The position numbers and the translations under genes are program-made. The notes beneath the pieces were generated by a model, which was not told where the DNA came from, ran no database searches, and saw nothing but the letters and a program-made list of their open reading frames with translations. A stretch of 10,180 nt of DNA from a bacterium (GTDB lineage Bacteria; Patescibacteriota; Patescibacteriia; Patescibacteriales; JALTFF01). The DNA lies in assembly GCA_027007465.1 (NCBI GenBank), contig JALTFF010000041.1:1-10180 (forward strand). The letters run 5' to 3'. This document shows, piece by piece, positions 1 to 5,567 of the stretch (positions are counted from its first letter, which is position 1; each line of letters starts with the position of its first letter).

Positions 1-1
1 G

Positions 2-1090
2 GTCTGTGATATTTTTTGTGGCTCAGGAACAGCGCTTGTTGAAAGCAAATTATTAGGAAGAAACGTTTATGGTATTGACTTAAATCCGTTGGCTGTTTTC
101 TTAGCTCGAGTAAAAACCACACCGATAGATCCAAACAAATTAACAAGTGAATTTATAAAATTACTTACTAAAATACAAAAAATAAAAAAAGTTGAAAAAC
201 CAACATTTAAAAACATTGAATTTTGGTTCAAAGATAGTGTTATTATTGAATTAACCAAAATAAAAAGGGCAATTAACACTATAACGGATAGAAAAATTAG
301 AGATTTCTTTTTAGTTGCCTTTAGTGAAGTTGTGCGAAAATCTTCAAATTCAAAAAATGGTGAATTTAAATTAGTAAGAATAAAAGGTGAGAAATTAGAA
401 AATTTTAATCCTAATGTTTTAGAACTGTTTAAACAAAAAGTTGAGGAAAACATTGGTGGGATGAAAGATTTTTATAATGACGCAGATAAAAAAAGTTGGG
501 CAAAGGTTATTTATGGTGATTCATCCAAAGATAATAGTATCAAAAAAGAGTCAATAGATTGTATTATAACTTCTCCACCGTATGGAGACAGTAGAACAAC
601 TGTAGCTTATGGGCAATTTTCTAGACTTTCAGCGCAATGGATTGATTTGTTTGAAGAACCAAACGAAGCTTCTGGAGTTGATAATATTTTACTGGGTGGC
701 AAGACAATAGACAAACTAACACATAAATTACCATCAAAATACTTATCTGATTCTTTAGATAAAATAGCAAAAAAAGATGAAAAAAGAGCACGAGAAGTTT
801 TAAGTTTCAATATTGGACTTAACGAATCATTAAAACAAGCCTACAAGATATTAAAAAATGGAGGATACTTTTGCATAGTCATAGGAAACCGGCAAGTAAA
901 GCAAGTGCGCATCCCAACAGATTTTATCATTGCCGAATTAGCGCAGGAAATAGGTTTTACATATGAAGATGTTTTTGTGCGAAACATACCAGAAAAAAGA
1001 ATGCCGATTAAAAACTCACCTACAAATATAGCTGGAGAATTAGAAGAAACGATGAATAAAGAAAGTATTATAATTTTAAGAAAAAATTAA
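2..1090 (+). CDS. Type II DNA methyltransferase, probably cytosine-N4 (5' end missing)
   Basis: This is the modification enzyme of a restriction-modification pair; it would methylate the recognition site using S-adenosylmethionine. The reading frame is open from base 2, so the true start lies before the window; a TTG at 89 is internal and would remove the cofactor motif. Seen directly: a DIFCGSGT cofactor-binding motif (8-31), GIDLNPLA (71-94) whose Asp would contact the cofactor ribose, and a TSPPY catalytic motif (569-583) followed by GDSRTTVAYGQFSR. TSPPY is typical of N4-cytosine and some N6-adenine enzymes. The FCGSGT-before-TSPPY order is the reverse of the beta class and matches a family I recall with an N-terminal HPYPAKF region, which would lie upstream. 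The C-terminus overlaps the stop of the endonuclease gene on the other strand. The N4 assignment is an inference from the partner; N6-adenine is possible. Confidence 0.88.
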   Translation, partial: VCDIFCGSGTALVESKLLGRNVYGIDLNPLAVFLARVKTTPIDPNKLTSEFIKLLTKIQKIKKVEKPTFKNIEFWFKDSVIIELTKIKRAINTITDRKIRDFFLVAFSEVVRKSSNSKNGEFKLVRIKGEKLENFNPNVLELFKQKVEENIGGMKDFYNDADKKSWAKVIYGDSSKDNSIKKESIDCIITSPPYGDSRTTVAYGQFSRLSAQWIDLFEEPNEASGVDNILLGGKTIDKLTHKLPSKYLSDSLDKIAKKDEKRAREVLSFNIGLNESLKQAYKILKNGGYFCIVIGNRQVKQVRIPTDFIIAELAQEIGFTYEDVFVRNIPEKRMPIKNSPTNIAGELEETMNKESIIILRKN

Positions 1091-1788
1091 ATTAAGCGAG
1101 TTTTATTCTTAAATGCTTCATATAATTTATTAATCTTGACTCTAAAACCAGTACCGTGATTTCTAACACTTCCATTAGAGCGATAGTACATCCTAAAATC
1201 AACAACGATTGCATCTTTTTTTACCATCTTTTTGAATTTTTCAAAATCAAAATCAGTTAGAAGATACGCTTCATTAAAATGAAAATATTCGTCACCATCA
1301 AGCATTTTTCTTTCAGCTTTAACATAAACTAGTGCTGGTAATTTAGCATGAAATTTGCTTGAGATACTTTCCATATCCCAATAAATATTTAATTTTCTGT
1401 TTTTACCAATCACTCTAATTTTATCTTTTTCAACAGAAAGTTTTAAGCCTTGATTATTGTACTTCTTGCAAGAAAGAGTGCTGTGTAATTCTTTTGAACG
1501 ACCATTGTCCCTTTTCGAATATCCAAAACCGTCCAACAATGTTCTGTCTCTATCTCCACCTTTTGGCAGTGGCTCTAATGTAAATAATGTCAACATAGAG
1601 GTAGCATCTTTTCTATATGCTTTAAGTTCTGCTATGCCGTCTATGTCTGGAAATGGAATGTTATTTTCCTTTATTCCAAGCATATCTTCCAATGTCTTAC
1701 CAATACCAGTATCTCCTTTACGATGTGTTTTAATAAACCCCATATTCTTGATAGCTTGTAGTTTCTTTTTTAAATCTTGTAAATTCAT
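1087..1788 (-). CDS. MvaI/BcnI-family type II restriction endonuclease
   Basis: Predicted to cut unmethylated DNA at a short site. The 233-residue length matches the MvaI/BcnI family (about 240 residues), which are monomeric MutH-like nucleases that nick each strand in turn. The N-terminal block TGIGKTLEDMLGIKENN (residues 27-43) followed by PDIDGIAELKAYR (47-59) is the family signature. Glu54 and Lys56 form the E-x-K half of a PD-(D/E)xK centre, with Asp48 or Asp50 as the metal-binding acid, and Glu34 is the upstream conserved Glu. A C-terminal RNHGTGFR block (around 210-217) also fits the family. The gene follows the XRE regulator by 6 bases and converges on the methyltransferase with overlapping stops. 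No Shine-Dalgarno precedes the ATG, so it is probably translated from a joint message with the regulator. All key residues are present, so it looks functional. The recognition site cannot be read from the sequence; CCNGG-type sites are the family precedent. Confidence 0.85.
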   Translation of the reverse strand: MNLQDLKKKLQAIKNMGFIKTHRKGDTGIGKTLEDMLGIKENNIPFPDIDGIAELKAYRKDATSMLTLFTLEPLPKGGDRDRTLLDGFGYSKRDNGRSKELHSTLSCKKYNNQGLKLSVEKDKIRVIGKNRKLNIYWDMESISSKFHAKLPALVYVKAERKMLDGDEYFHFNEAYLLTDFDFEKFKKMVKKDAIVVDFRMYYRSNGSVRNHGTGFRVKINKLYEAFKNKTRLI

Positions 1789-1794
1789 AGTTGA

Positions 1795-2016
1795 TTATTT
1801 TAGAAAAAATGAAATGTCTTTTTTATAGATCTTCGCTAATTCCTTAAGTTGAACAACATCAATCCTACATTGTCCTGACTCAATCTTTGAAATATACGAT
1901 TGAGTTTTTTTAAGAAGTTTTGCAACTTCTTCTTGATCCAAACCTGCCTCAATCCGAGCTTTTTTTAATTGCTGGACAATGTGTTTATGCTCATTTGTGT
2001 AAATCGTCTTATTCAT
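1795..2016 (-). CDS. XRE-type helix-turn-helix regulator, likely restriction controller (C) protein
   Basis: This small protein of 73 residues is almost entirely one Cro/C1-type helix-turn-helix domain: helix 1 near residues 12-24, the turn motif LDQEEVAKLLKKTQSYISKIESG at 26-48 including the recognition helix TQSYISKIE, and a final helix pair ending KIYKKDISFFLK. Size, fold and position (directly upstream of the endonuclease, same strand, 6-base gap) are those of controller proteins that delay endonuclease synthesis until methylation is established. An 8-base inverted repeat overlaps its predicted promoter and is the obvious operator. The ATG has no Shine-Dalgarno and the predicted leader is only about 12 bases. 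It could instead be a simple repressor; activation versus repression cannot be told from sequence. Confidence 0.8.
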   Translation of the reverse strand: MNKTIYTNEHKHIVQQLKKARIEAGLDQEEVAKLLKKTQSYISKIESGQCRIDVVQLKELAKIYKKDISFFLK

Positions 2017-2034
2017 AGATTTTGAAATTTTGTA

Positions 2035-2068
2035 ATTATATGTTATATTCCATAATGTAATATGCCAA
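2035..2068 (-). promoter_or_regulatory. Candidate promoter of the regulator-endonuclease operon
   Basis: Reading the minus strand, a perfect TATAAT lies at 2040-2035, about 18 bases before the regulator ATG. A TTGGCA at 2068-2063 is the best -35, but the 22-base spacing is too long for a normal sigma-70 pair. A second -10-like TATAAC 15 bases after TTGGCA is an alternative. Non-canonical spacing would suit a promoter needing an activator. Confidence 0.45.
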
Positions 2069-2078
2069 ACTGGAATAT
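2045..2078. promoter_or_regulatory. Inverted repeat, candidate controller-protein operator
   Basis: The arms ATATTCCA (2045-2052) and TGGAATAT (2071-2078) are perfect 8-base inverted repeats with an 18-base spacer, centred at 2061/2062. They flank and overlap the candidate -35 of the regulator gene. A direct repeat AATATG also occurs at 2059-2064 and 2074-2079. Paired half-sites about two helical turns apart suit a dimeric helix-turn-helix protein, and the adjacent XRE gene is the likely partner. The binding assignment is an inference. Confidence 0.5.
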
Positions 2079-2108
2079 GAAAGTTATTAACAATAATAGT
2101 GGCGAAAG

Positions 2109-2220
2109 CAAAACTAAAAAATTTCCTTTCAATTTTCCTGCCCGCTGGCAGGCAAGTTGCGGCTTCCCCCCCCCTACACCCCCGCCGTTTTTTGGGAAGG
2201 TAAGGAAATTTTTAGTTTTG
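2109..2220. repeat. Imperfect 112-base palindrome with internal CCTGCC hairpin
   Basis: The outer arms at 2109-2128 and 2202-2220 match over 19 bases apart from one extra A in an A-run. Inside lie a compact hairpin, CCTGCC-CGCT-GGCAGG (2137-2152), a run of nine C (2166-2174) and a GGGAAGG that can pair with the CTTCCC before the C run. The GC content of the core is well above that of the neighbourhood. No open frame here looks real. The CCTGCCCGCTGGCAGG core resembles intergenic repeats I recall from Parcubacteria, so this is probably a dispersed, non-autonomous element, though it has no recognisable target duplication. Confidence 0.6.
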
Positions 2221-2372
2221 TGTGTGCGACCAGAGGGAGCGCGCCCGAAGCGCAGTGAGAATGATTCACGTGTTTTGTTGGTGCGAGCGAGACAATAACA
2301 CGGTTTTGCTCATGCTGATGTTTAATTCTTTTTTGTTTTTCATAAAAGGTTTGAGTGAAGTGCACAATTTTA
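2221..2372. other. Non-coding stretch between palindrome and terminator
   Basis: No gene is supported here. The first 80 bases are GC-rich for this genome and contain GCGC-type short repeats (GAGCGCGCCCGAAGCGC at 2236-2252). A weak hairpin follows, CGTGTT (2269-2274) with AACACG (2297-2302). The rest is plain AT-rich sequence. Short frames on either strand cross these repeats and have no protein-like composition. Confidence 0.5.
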
Positions 2373-2421
2373 CCGCAAAATAAAACTTCGCGCTTTCTGA
2401 GCGCGAAGTTTTATTTTGCGG
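2373..2421. terminator. Perfect 22-bp hairpin, bidirectional intrinsic terminator
   Basis: The arms 2373-2394 and 2400-2421 are exactly complementary around a 5-base loop (TTCTG). The GC-rich tip ACTTCGCGCT/AGCGCGAAGT is flanked by A-rich and T-rich arms, so on either strand a GC stem is followed directly by TTTTATTTT. It lies at the 3' end of tRNA-Ser and would end that transcript. Its last bases overlap the acceptor end of the tRNA gene. Confidence 0.85.
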
Positions 2422-2507
2422 AGAGACTGGGATTTGAACCCAGGGTAGCCTTACGGTTACAACGGTTTTCGAGACCGTCCCCTTCAACCAGGCTCAGGCA
2501 TCTCTCC
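2419..2507 (-). tRNA. tRNA-Ser (anticodon CGA)
   Basis: An 89-base type II tRNA. The 7-bp acceptor stem pairs 2501-2507 with 2420-2426, with discriminator G at 2419. The anticodon stem ACGGT/ACCGT encloses the loop CTCGAAA, giving anticodon CGA (complement of 2469-2471), which reads UCG. A long variable arm and a T-arm CTGGG-TTCAAAT-CCCAG are present, as expected for serine tRNA. No CCA is encoded, so the end must be added by the CCA-adding enzyme. The terminator hairpin starts inside the acceptor stem. I saw no clear promoter upstream. Confidence 0.95.
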
Positions 2508-2592
2508 ATAATGAAAAATTTGTGTTAAATTAGTATTTCTTTTGTTCTCTAAACTAAATTTTTTCTGTAAATAATTTTTTTACCATAAAAGC

Positions 2593-2621
2593 TTGACAAA
2601 ATAAATATAGTATGCTATTAT
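2593..2621 (+). promoter_or_regulatory. Consensus sigma-70-type promoter for the 2627-2820 RNA
   Basis: TTGACA (2593-2598), an exact 17-base spacer, then TATTAT (2616-2621). This is one of the two best promoter matches in the window. It points away from tRNA-Ser into a region with no plus-strand protein gene. Transcription would begin near 2627-2630, a few bases before the closing stem of the structured RNA. Confidence 0.75.
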
Positions 2622-2626
2622 ATATT

Positions 2627-2820
2627 GTTATTTCAAAAATAGTCCAATTATAAGAGGCAGGTAAATCTTGCAATCCGTTCCTTACTATTTGTTATAGATT
2701 AGTGTGGAACGGGTTGGCATCACAAGCATGGGGATTTGATTTTCGTTTATGCCGGCTTTTAGCTAGCATTACACGAAAATGAATTTCTCTTGCCTGCCCG
2801 CTATAATTGGACTATTTTTT
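2627..2820 (+). ncRNA. Candidate structured small RNA, about 190 nt, three-way junction
   Basis: I do not recognise the family. By hand folding: P1 is a perfect 18-bp closing stem (2635-2652 with 2802-2819); after a 3x3 internal loop comes P2 (GGCAGG 2656-2661 with CCTGCC 2793-2798). Arm P3 is 11 bp (2671-2681 with 2706-2716, one G-U) plus about 5 bp beyond one mismatch, and may extend at its base through CUUG (2667-2670) with CAAG (2723-2726). Arm P4 pairs 2727-2746 with 2773-2792, with three mismatches and two G-U pairs, its inner 8 bp perfect, and carries an inner hairpin (2749-2756 with 2762-2769). Nearly every base is paired. A consensus promoter precedes it and six U follow P1. Size and closed ends recall 6S RNA, but there is a branched junction rather than one rod with a central bubble. 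No RNase P, tmRNA or SRP motif is visible. A MITE-like element is the main alternative. Confidence 0.6.
2793..2820 (+). terminator. Terminator formed by the closing stem of the small RNA
   Basis: The 3' half of the P2/P1 stem ends in TTGGACTATTTTTT, giving a U run right after the GC-containing stem. The pairing partner is about 140 bases upstream, so it acts as a terminator only if the whole RNA folds. On the other strand the same stem ends in TTTTT (2639-2635), so it may also end the VanW-family transcript. Confidence 0.5.
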
Positions 2821-4616
2821 TATTGTTTTTTTGATAAATCTATTTTTTTTACTCCAACAAGACAAACTTTTCTCCAAGGCCGATAATGTGAATAAATCTT
2901 TCTTTCTCTTATTTTTCCATCAGCATAGATTACCTTATAATTAAAGTAAGCATCAAGGCCATTATGAGCGTGTTCTATGCATTTTTTCTCACCAGGTGAT
3001 AGTTCTGTTGTTTGTATAAATTTTGTAGGCCCTGGTTTTGTAATATTGTAAACTATTGGCTTGTCAATATTAGTTTCAATTTTTCTGCCATCCTTTGTCC
3101 CCCATAAATAAAAATATAAATTTTTACCAATAATTTTTGATTGGATTAAAATATAATTTTTAGTATCATTTATAAATCTAAAATCAGGATGAGGAGAATA
3201 AATCGTAGCATCACTACCAGCTGGTTTATAGTATGAAACATTATAAGAATGATTTTGTCTTTCTGTAATTAAAAGACCTGAATTAATAGCTGCCCTAAAC
3301 ATAGTAGTGCCAATTTGACAAAGCCCACCACCATATTCTGGAATAGTTCTGCCTTGTTTTATTACTAATTCAGAAAGGTAATTTGTTTCTTTTCCTATTT
3401 CTCCCAAAGCTTTTATTAAAGAAAATTCTTCTTGGGGTTTTATTAAAATACCATTGAGCGTGTTAGCCCCAACTCTAATATTATGTTCTCTATTAGCTGG
3501 CGATCCTGCAAAATTAGAGCTTCCTACCCCAATGATTTCTTTAATACCTAAATTATTAATATTATCTGTTGTTATTTCAGGAGCTACAGCTTCAACTGCT
3601 AATTCTATGTTAGGATTATGATTTTCTATAAATTTTTTTTGGACTAAATTTATTGTTTTTTCAATGTTTAATTTTTTGCCATCAAGGCTAAGCTGAAATT
3701 GAGATACTTTTCCATTTTTAATCTGGAATTTAGCATTTTTAGGCTTTTTATCAATTATTTGACTAATCTGTTTTAAAAATTTAGTTAAATTTTGCTTATT
3801 AAGCTTTATTTTTATATTATTATTTAATTTTACTAATTCTAAATAATTTAATATTTGCTTTTTGTTTATTTTCCATTGTTTATTTTGATAATTAAAATTT
3901 ATAGGGCTAACTTTAAAATAACTATATATTAAAGGTAATTTACTATTAATATCTTTTTTAGTAATTTCAGGAGACTTTGTTTGTAATAGTAATTCTATTT
4001 GCCTATTATCCAATTGGCTTAGTTGTTTTTTTAATTGTTTAAGAGCTGTTTTATATCTGAACGATGAACCTAATTTTTCTTCATTGATTATAAATTTATT
4101 GCCTGATAATTCAAGTTCAGCTGATTTAGCTGGATTTTCAAATGAACTAAATTTATCTTTTAGATTATATAATATTTCTTTTTCCTTTATTTTATCTTCA
4201 ATATAAATATGACATTTTTTAACCAAACAATTATATTGTTCAATTAAATTTTTATACCATTTATCTTTTCTTCCTATTTTATACAAATCAACCAAAGCTT
4301 TGTCAGTATTAAAATCAACTAATTGATATGATAGATCTGAATTAACACTATCATTTGTTCCTGATATTGTTCTAACATTTTTTTCAAAAGAAAAAGTAAA
4401 ACCTTGCTCTATGATTTTATCAATTCGTTTTTGAATAATCTCTCTTGCTTGTTTTAATGTCTTACCGCCAAGATATATTTTTCCTAAATAAATACCAGGA
4501 TATATTTTCTCATAAAAGACTAATCTGTAGCTAATTATTGATATTAAAAATAATAAAAAGAAAGCGAATATAGCAATGAACCATTTTTCTTTAAAGAAGA
4601 TGTAATATTTTTTCAT
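2820..4616 (-). CDS. VanW/YoaR-family membrane-anchored envelope protein
   Basis: A protein of 598 residues with one N-terminal membrane segment (about residues 13-33, after MKKYYIFFKEK), placing the rest outside the membrane. The middle (about 40-345) is Lys/Asn-rich alpha/beta sequence with the layout of two putative peptidoglycan-binding repeats as in YoaR. The VanW domain spans about 362-510, with NREHNIRVGANTLNG, EEFSL, EYGGGLCQIGTTMFRAA and HSYNVSYYKPAGSDATIYSP as hallmark blocks. The tail (about 530-590) has a G5-like pattern, YADGKIRERKIYSHYRP followed by VCLVGV. The family is linked to the cell wall but its biochemical role is unknown; vancomycin resistance should not be inferred. 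A TTG codon sits just before the ATG at 4616; I prefer the ATG. No Shine-Dalgarno is seen. It has its own candidate promoter and ends against the small RNA. Confidence 0.88.
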   Translation of the reverse strand: MKKYYIFFKEKWFIAIFAFFLLFLISIISYRLVFYEKIYPGIYLGKIYLGGKTLKQAREIIQKRIDKIIEQGFTFSFEKNVRTISGTNDSVNSDLSYQLVDFNTDKALVDLYKIGRKDKWYKNLIEQYNCLVKKCHIYIEDKIKEKEILYNLKDKFSSFENPAKSAELELSGNKFIINEEKLGSSFRYKTALKQLKKQLSQLDNRQIELLLQTKSPEITKKDINSKLPLIYSYFKVSPINFNYQNKQWKINKKQILNYLELVKLNNNIKIKLNKQNLTKFLKQISQIIDKKPKNAKFQIKNGKVSQFQLSLDGKKLNIEKTINLVQKKFIENHNPNIELAVEAVAPEITTDNINNLGIKEIIGVGSSNFAGSPANREHNIRVGANTLNGILIKPQEEFSLIKALGEIGKETNYLSELVIKQGRTIPEYGGGLCQIGTTMFRAAINSGLLITERQNHSYNVSYYKPAGSDATIYSPHPDFRFINDTKNYILIQSKIIGKNLYFYLWGTKDGRKIETNIDKPIVYNITKPGPTKFIQTTELSPGEKKCIEHAHNGLDAYFNYKVIYADGKIRERKIYSHYRPWRKVCLVGVKKIDLSKKQ

Positions 4617-4674
4617 CAATTTTATTTTTCATAAAACTTTTTGTAAAATTGGGATATTACCTTTTTTGAAATAT

Positions 4675-4704
4675 CTTATAAGCTATTAAAGAATTATTCT
4701 TCAA
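4675..4704 (-). promoter_or_regulatory. Candidate promoter of the VanW-family gene
   Basis: On the minus strand TTGAAG (4704-4699), an 18-base spacer and TATAAG (4680-4675) lie about 60 bases before the ATG. A 13-base dyad, AAGAATTATTCTT (4689-4701), overlaps the -35 and could be an operator or chance in AT-rich DNA. The site is just downstream of the previous gene's stop, so readthrough from that operon is also possible. Confidence 0.4.
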
Positions 4705-4716
4705 AAGTCTTTAACT

Positions 4717-4953
4717 TTATTCTTCTTTGCTTTTTGAAGAAATTATTTCATTTAAAATAGCTTTTGCTAACTTTTCACGCTCTCTTTCTTCTTCATAACT
4801 ATCTAAGATAACAATAGATAGATTTGTATTTATTGTCAGATCTTTATTATTTAGCAACTCTTTGTCTAAAATAATTTTTTGGCCTTCTTTATTATAAAGT
4901 ATAATCTCATTATCATCAATTTTATTAACTGTTGCTTTAATAAGTTTGTACAT
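4717..4953 (-). CDS. Small hypothetical protein downstream of Hsp20
   Basis: I do not recognise this 78-residue protein with certainty. The first 50 residues read as a small beta-strand domain (YKLIKATVNKIDDNEIILYN, then KIILDKELL and NLSIVILD), the pattern of a short barrel that binds a partner or nucleic acid; this loosely resembles the DUF3006 layout. The last 25 residues are a charged helix (EEEREREKLAKAILNEIIS). There is no signal or membrane segment. It starts 8 bases after the Hsp20 stop on the same strand, so the two are almost certainly one operon. It is the only gene here with an AAGGAG-like element upstream, but that lies 13 bases from the ATG and inside the end of the Hsp20 frame. 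A heat-shock or proteostasis link is inferred from position only. Confidence 0.7.
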   Translation of the reverse strand: MYKLIKATVNKIDDNEIILYNKEGQKIILDKELLNNKDLTINTNLSIVILDSYEEEREREKLAKAILNEIISSKSKEE

Positions 4954-4961
4954 AAGATTGA

Positions 4962-5501
4962 TTATTCTCCTTTTACTTGAACTGCAATTTTTTTAGTTTT
5001 TTTAGCTTTTGGCAAAATAATTTTTAAAACTCCATCTTTTAAAGTAGCTGTTATTTTCTCTATGATTACTTCTTCTGGCAAAATAATAGAACGTGAAAAA
5101 TCTCCCCAATAACATTCTTTATAATAATAATTTTCTTCATCTATTTCTTCTTCGCTTTTTCTTGTTCCTCTTATAGTGAGCATATCATTGTTAACAGAAA
5201 TATCTATATTTTCTGGTTTTACACCTGCTATAGTTGATTTAACAACAATATTGTTTTTATCTTGAAACACATCTAATGATAATTGTCCTTCATCATGATT
5301 TTTTAGCCATTCATTATTTTCATTTTCATTTTCATTTTCATTTTCATTTATATCTTTACTTTCATTCTTAGTATTTATCTCTTCATTTTTATTTACTATT
5401 ACCTTTTCCATTGGCTTTTCATCTTGTTTAATTTCTTTTTCTTTTTTTATTTTCTTTTTAGGTTTTTTTGGCGAGCCCATTAGAGCATTTAAAAAACTCA
5501 T
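4962..5501 (-). CDS. Hsp20/alpha-crystallin small heat-shock protein
   Basis: An ATP-independent chaperone that would hold unfolding proteins in the cytoplasm. The alpha-crystallin domain covers about residues 73-179: GQLSLDVFQDKNNIVVKSTIAGVKPENIDISV, the LTIRGTRK strand, a WGDFSRSIILPEEV segment, and the closing ATLKDGVLKIILPK (152-165), which carries the family's A-x-x-x-G-V-L signature. The domain is followed by a short basic tail. The N-terminal 70 residues are unusual: a Lys-rich stretch (PKKPKKKIKKEKE, 11-23) and an acidic low-complexity run of alternating Glu-Asn (about 52-63) made by a DNA repeat. The total of 179 residues is longer than typical bacterial Hsp20 (about 140-150) because of this region. 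A strong promoter lies just upstream; I saw no CIRCE element. Confidence 0.93.
   Translation of the reverse strand: MSFLNALMGSPKKPKKKIKKEKEIKQDEKPMEKVIVNKNEEINTKNESKDINENENENENENNEWLKNHDEGQLSLDVFQDKNNIVVKSTIAGVKPENIDISVNNDMLTIRGTRKSEEEIDEENYYYKECYWGDFSRSIILPEEVIIEKITATLKDGVLKIILPKAKKTKKIAVQVKGE
5316..5345. repeat. Five tandem ATTTTC hexamers inside the Hsp20 gene
   Basis: Five perfect copies of ATTTTC on the plus strand; on the coding strand GAAAAT encodes Glu-Asn. Six-base units keep the frame when copy number changes, so length variation would alter only the acidic linker between the Lys-rich N-terminus and the alpha-crystallin domain. Confidence 0.95.
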
Positions 5502-5538
5502 ATATTTTTTTGTTAATAATAATTTTCATTATATTTAT

Positions 5539-5567
5539 ATTATATATAAAAAATAAATACAAATCAA
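5539..5567 (-). promoter_or_regulatory. Promoter of the hsp20 operon
   Basis: On the minus strand TTGATT (5567-5562), a 17-base spacer and a perfect TATAAT (5544-5539) lie about 38 bases before the Hsp20 ATG, giving a leader of roughly 30 bases. It resembles a housekeeping promoter rather than a sigma-32 type. No CIRCE (TTAGCACTC-N9-GAGTGCTAA) repeat is present nearby. Confidence 0.65.

Noticed and set aside
67..1828. Open frames antisense to the methyltransferase (67-453, 607-810) and to the endonuclease (1457-1828)
   Set aside because: The opposite frames carry clear enzyme motifs; these are shadows of AT-rich coding sequence.
2062..2487. Three short open frames (2062-2298 plus, 2174-2365 minus, 2266-2487 minus) in the middle intergenic block
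   Set aside because: They cross the palindrome, the terminator hairpin or tRNA-Ser, and have low-complexity or repeat-derived composition with no domain.
2635..2819. Calling the 18-base perfect inverted repeat a transposon end
   Set aside because: No clear target-site duplication or transposase; the promoter just outside and U run suit an RNA gene better. Not fully excluded.
2627..2820. Calling the small RNA 6S RNA
   Set aside because: Length and closing stem fit, but my fold gives a three-way junction with two hairpin arms, not one rod with a central open bubble.
2820..4616. Vancomycin resistance function for the VanW-domain protein
   Set aside because: VanW domains are widespread in envelope proteins without resistance; no vanA/H/X-type genes are nearby.
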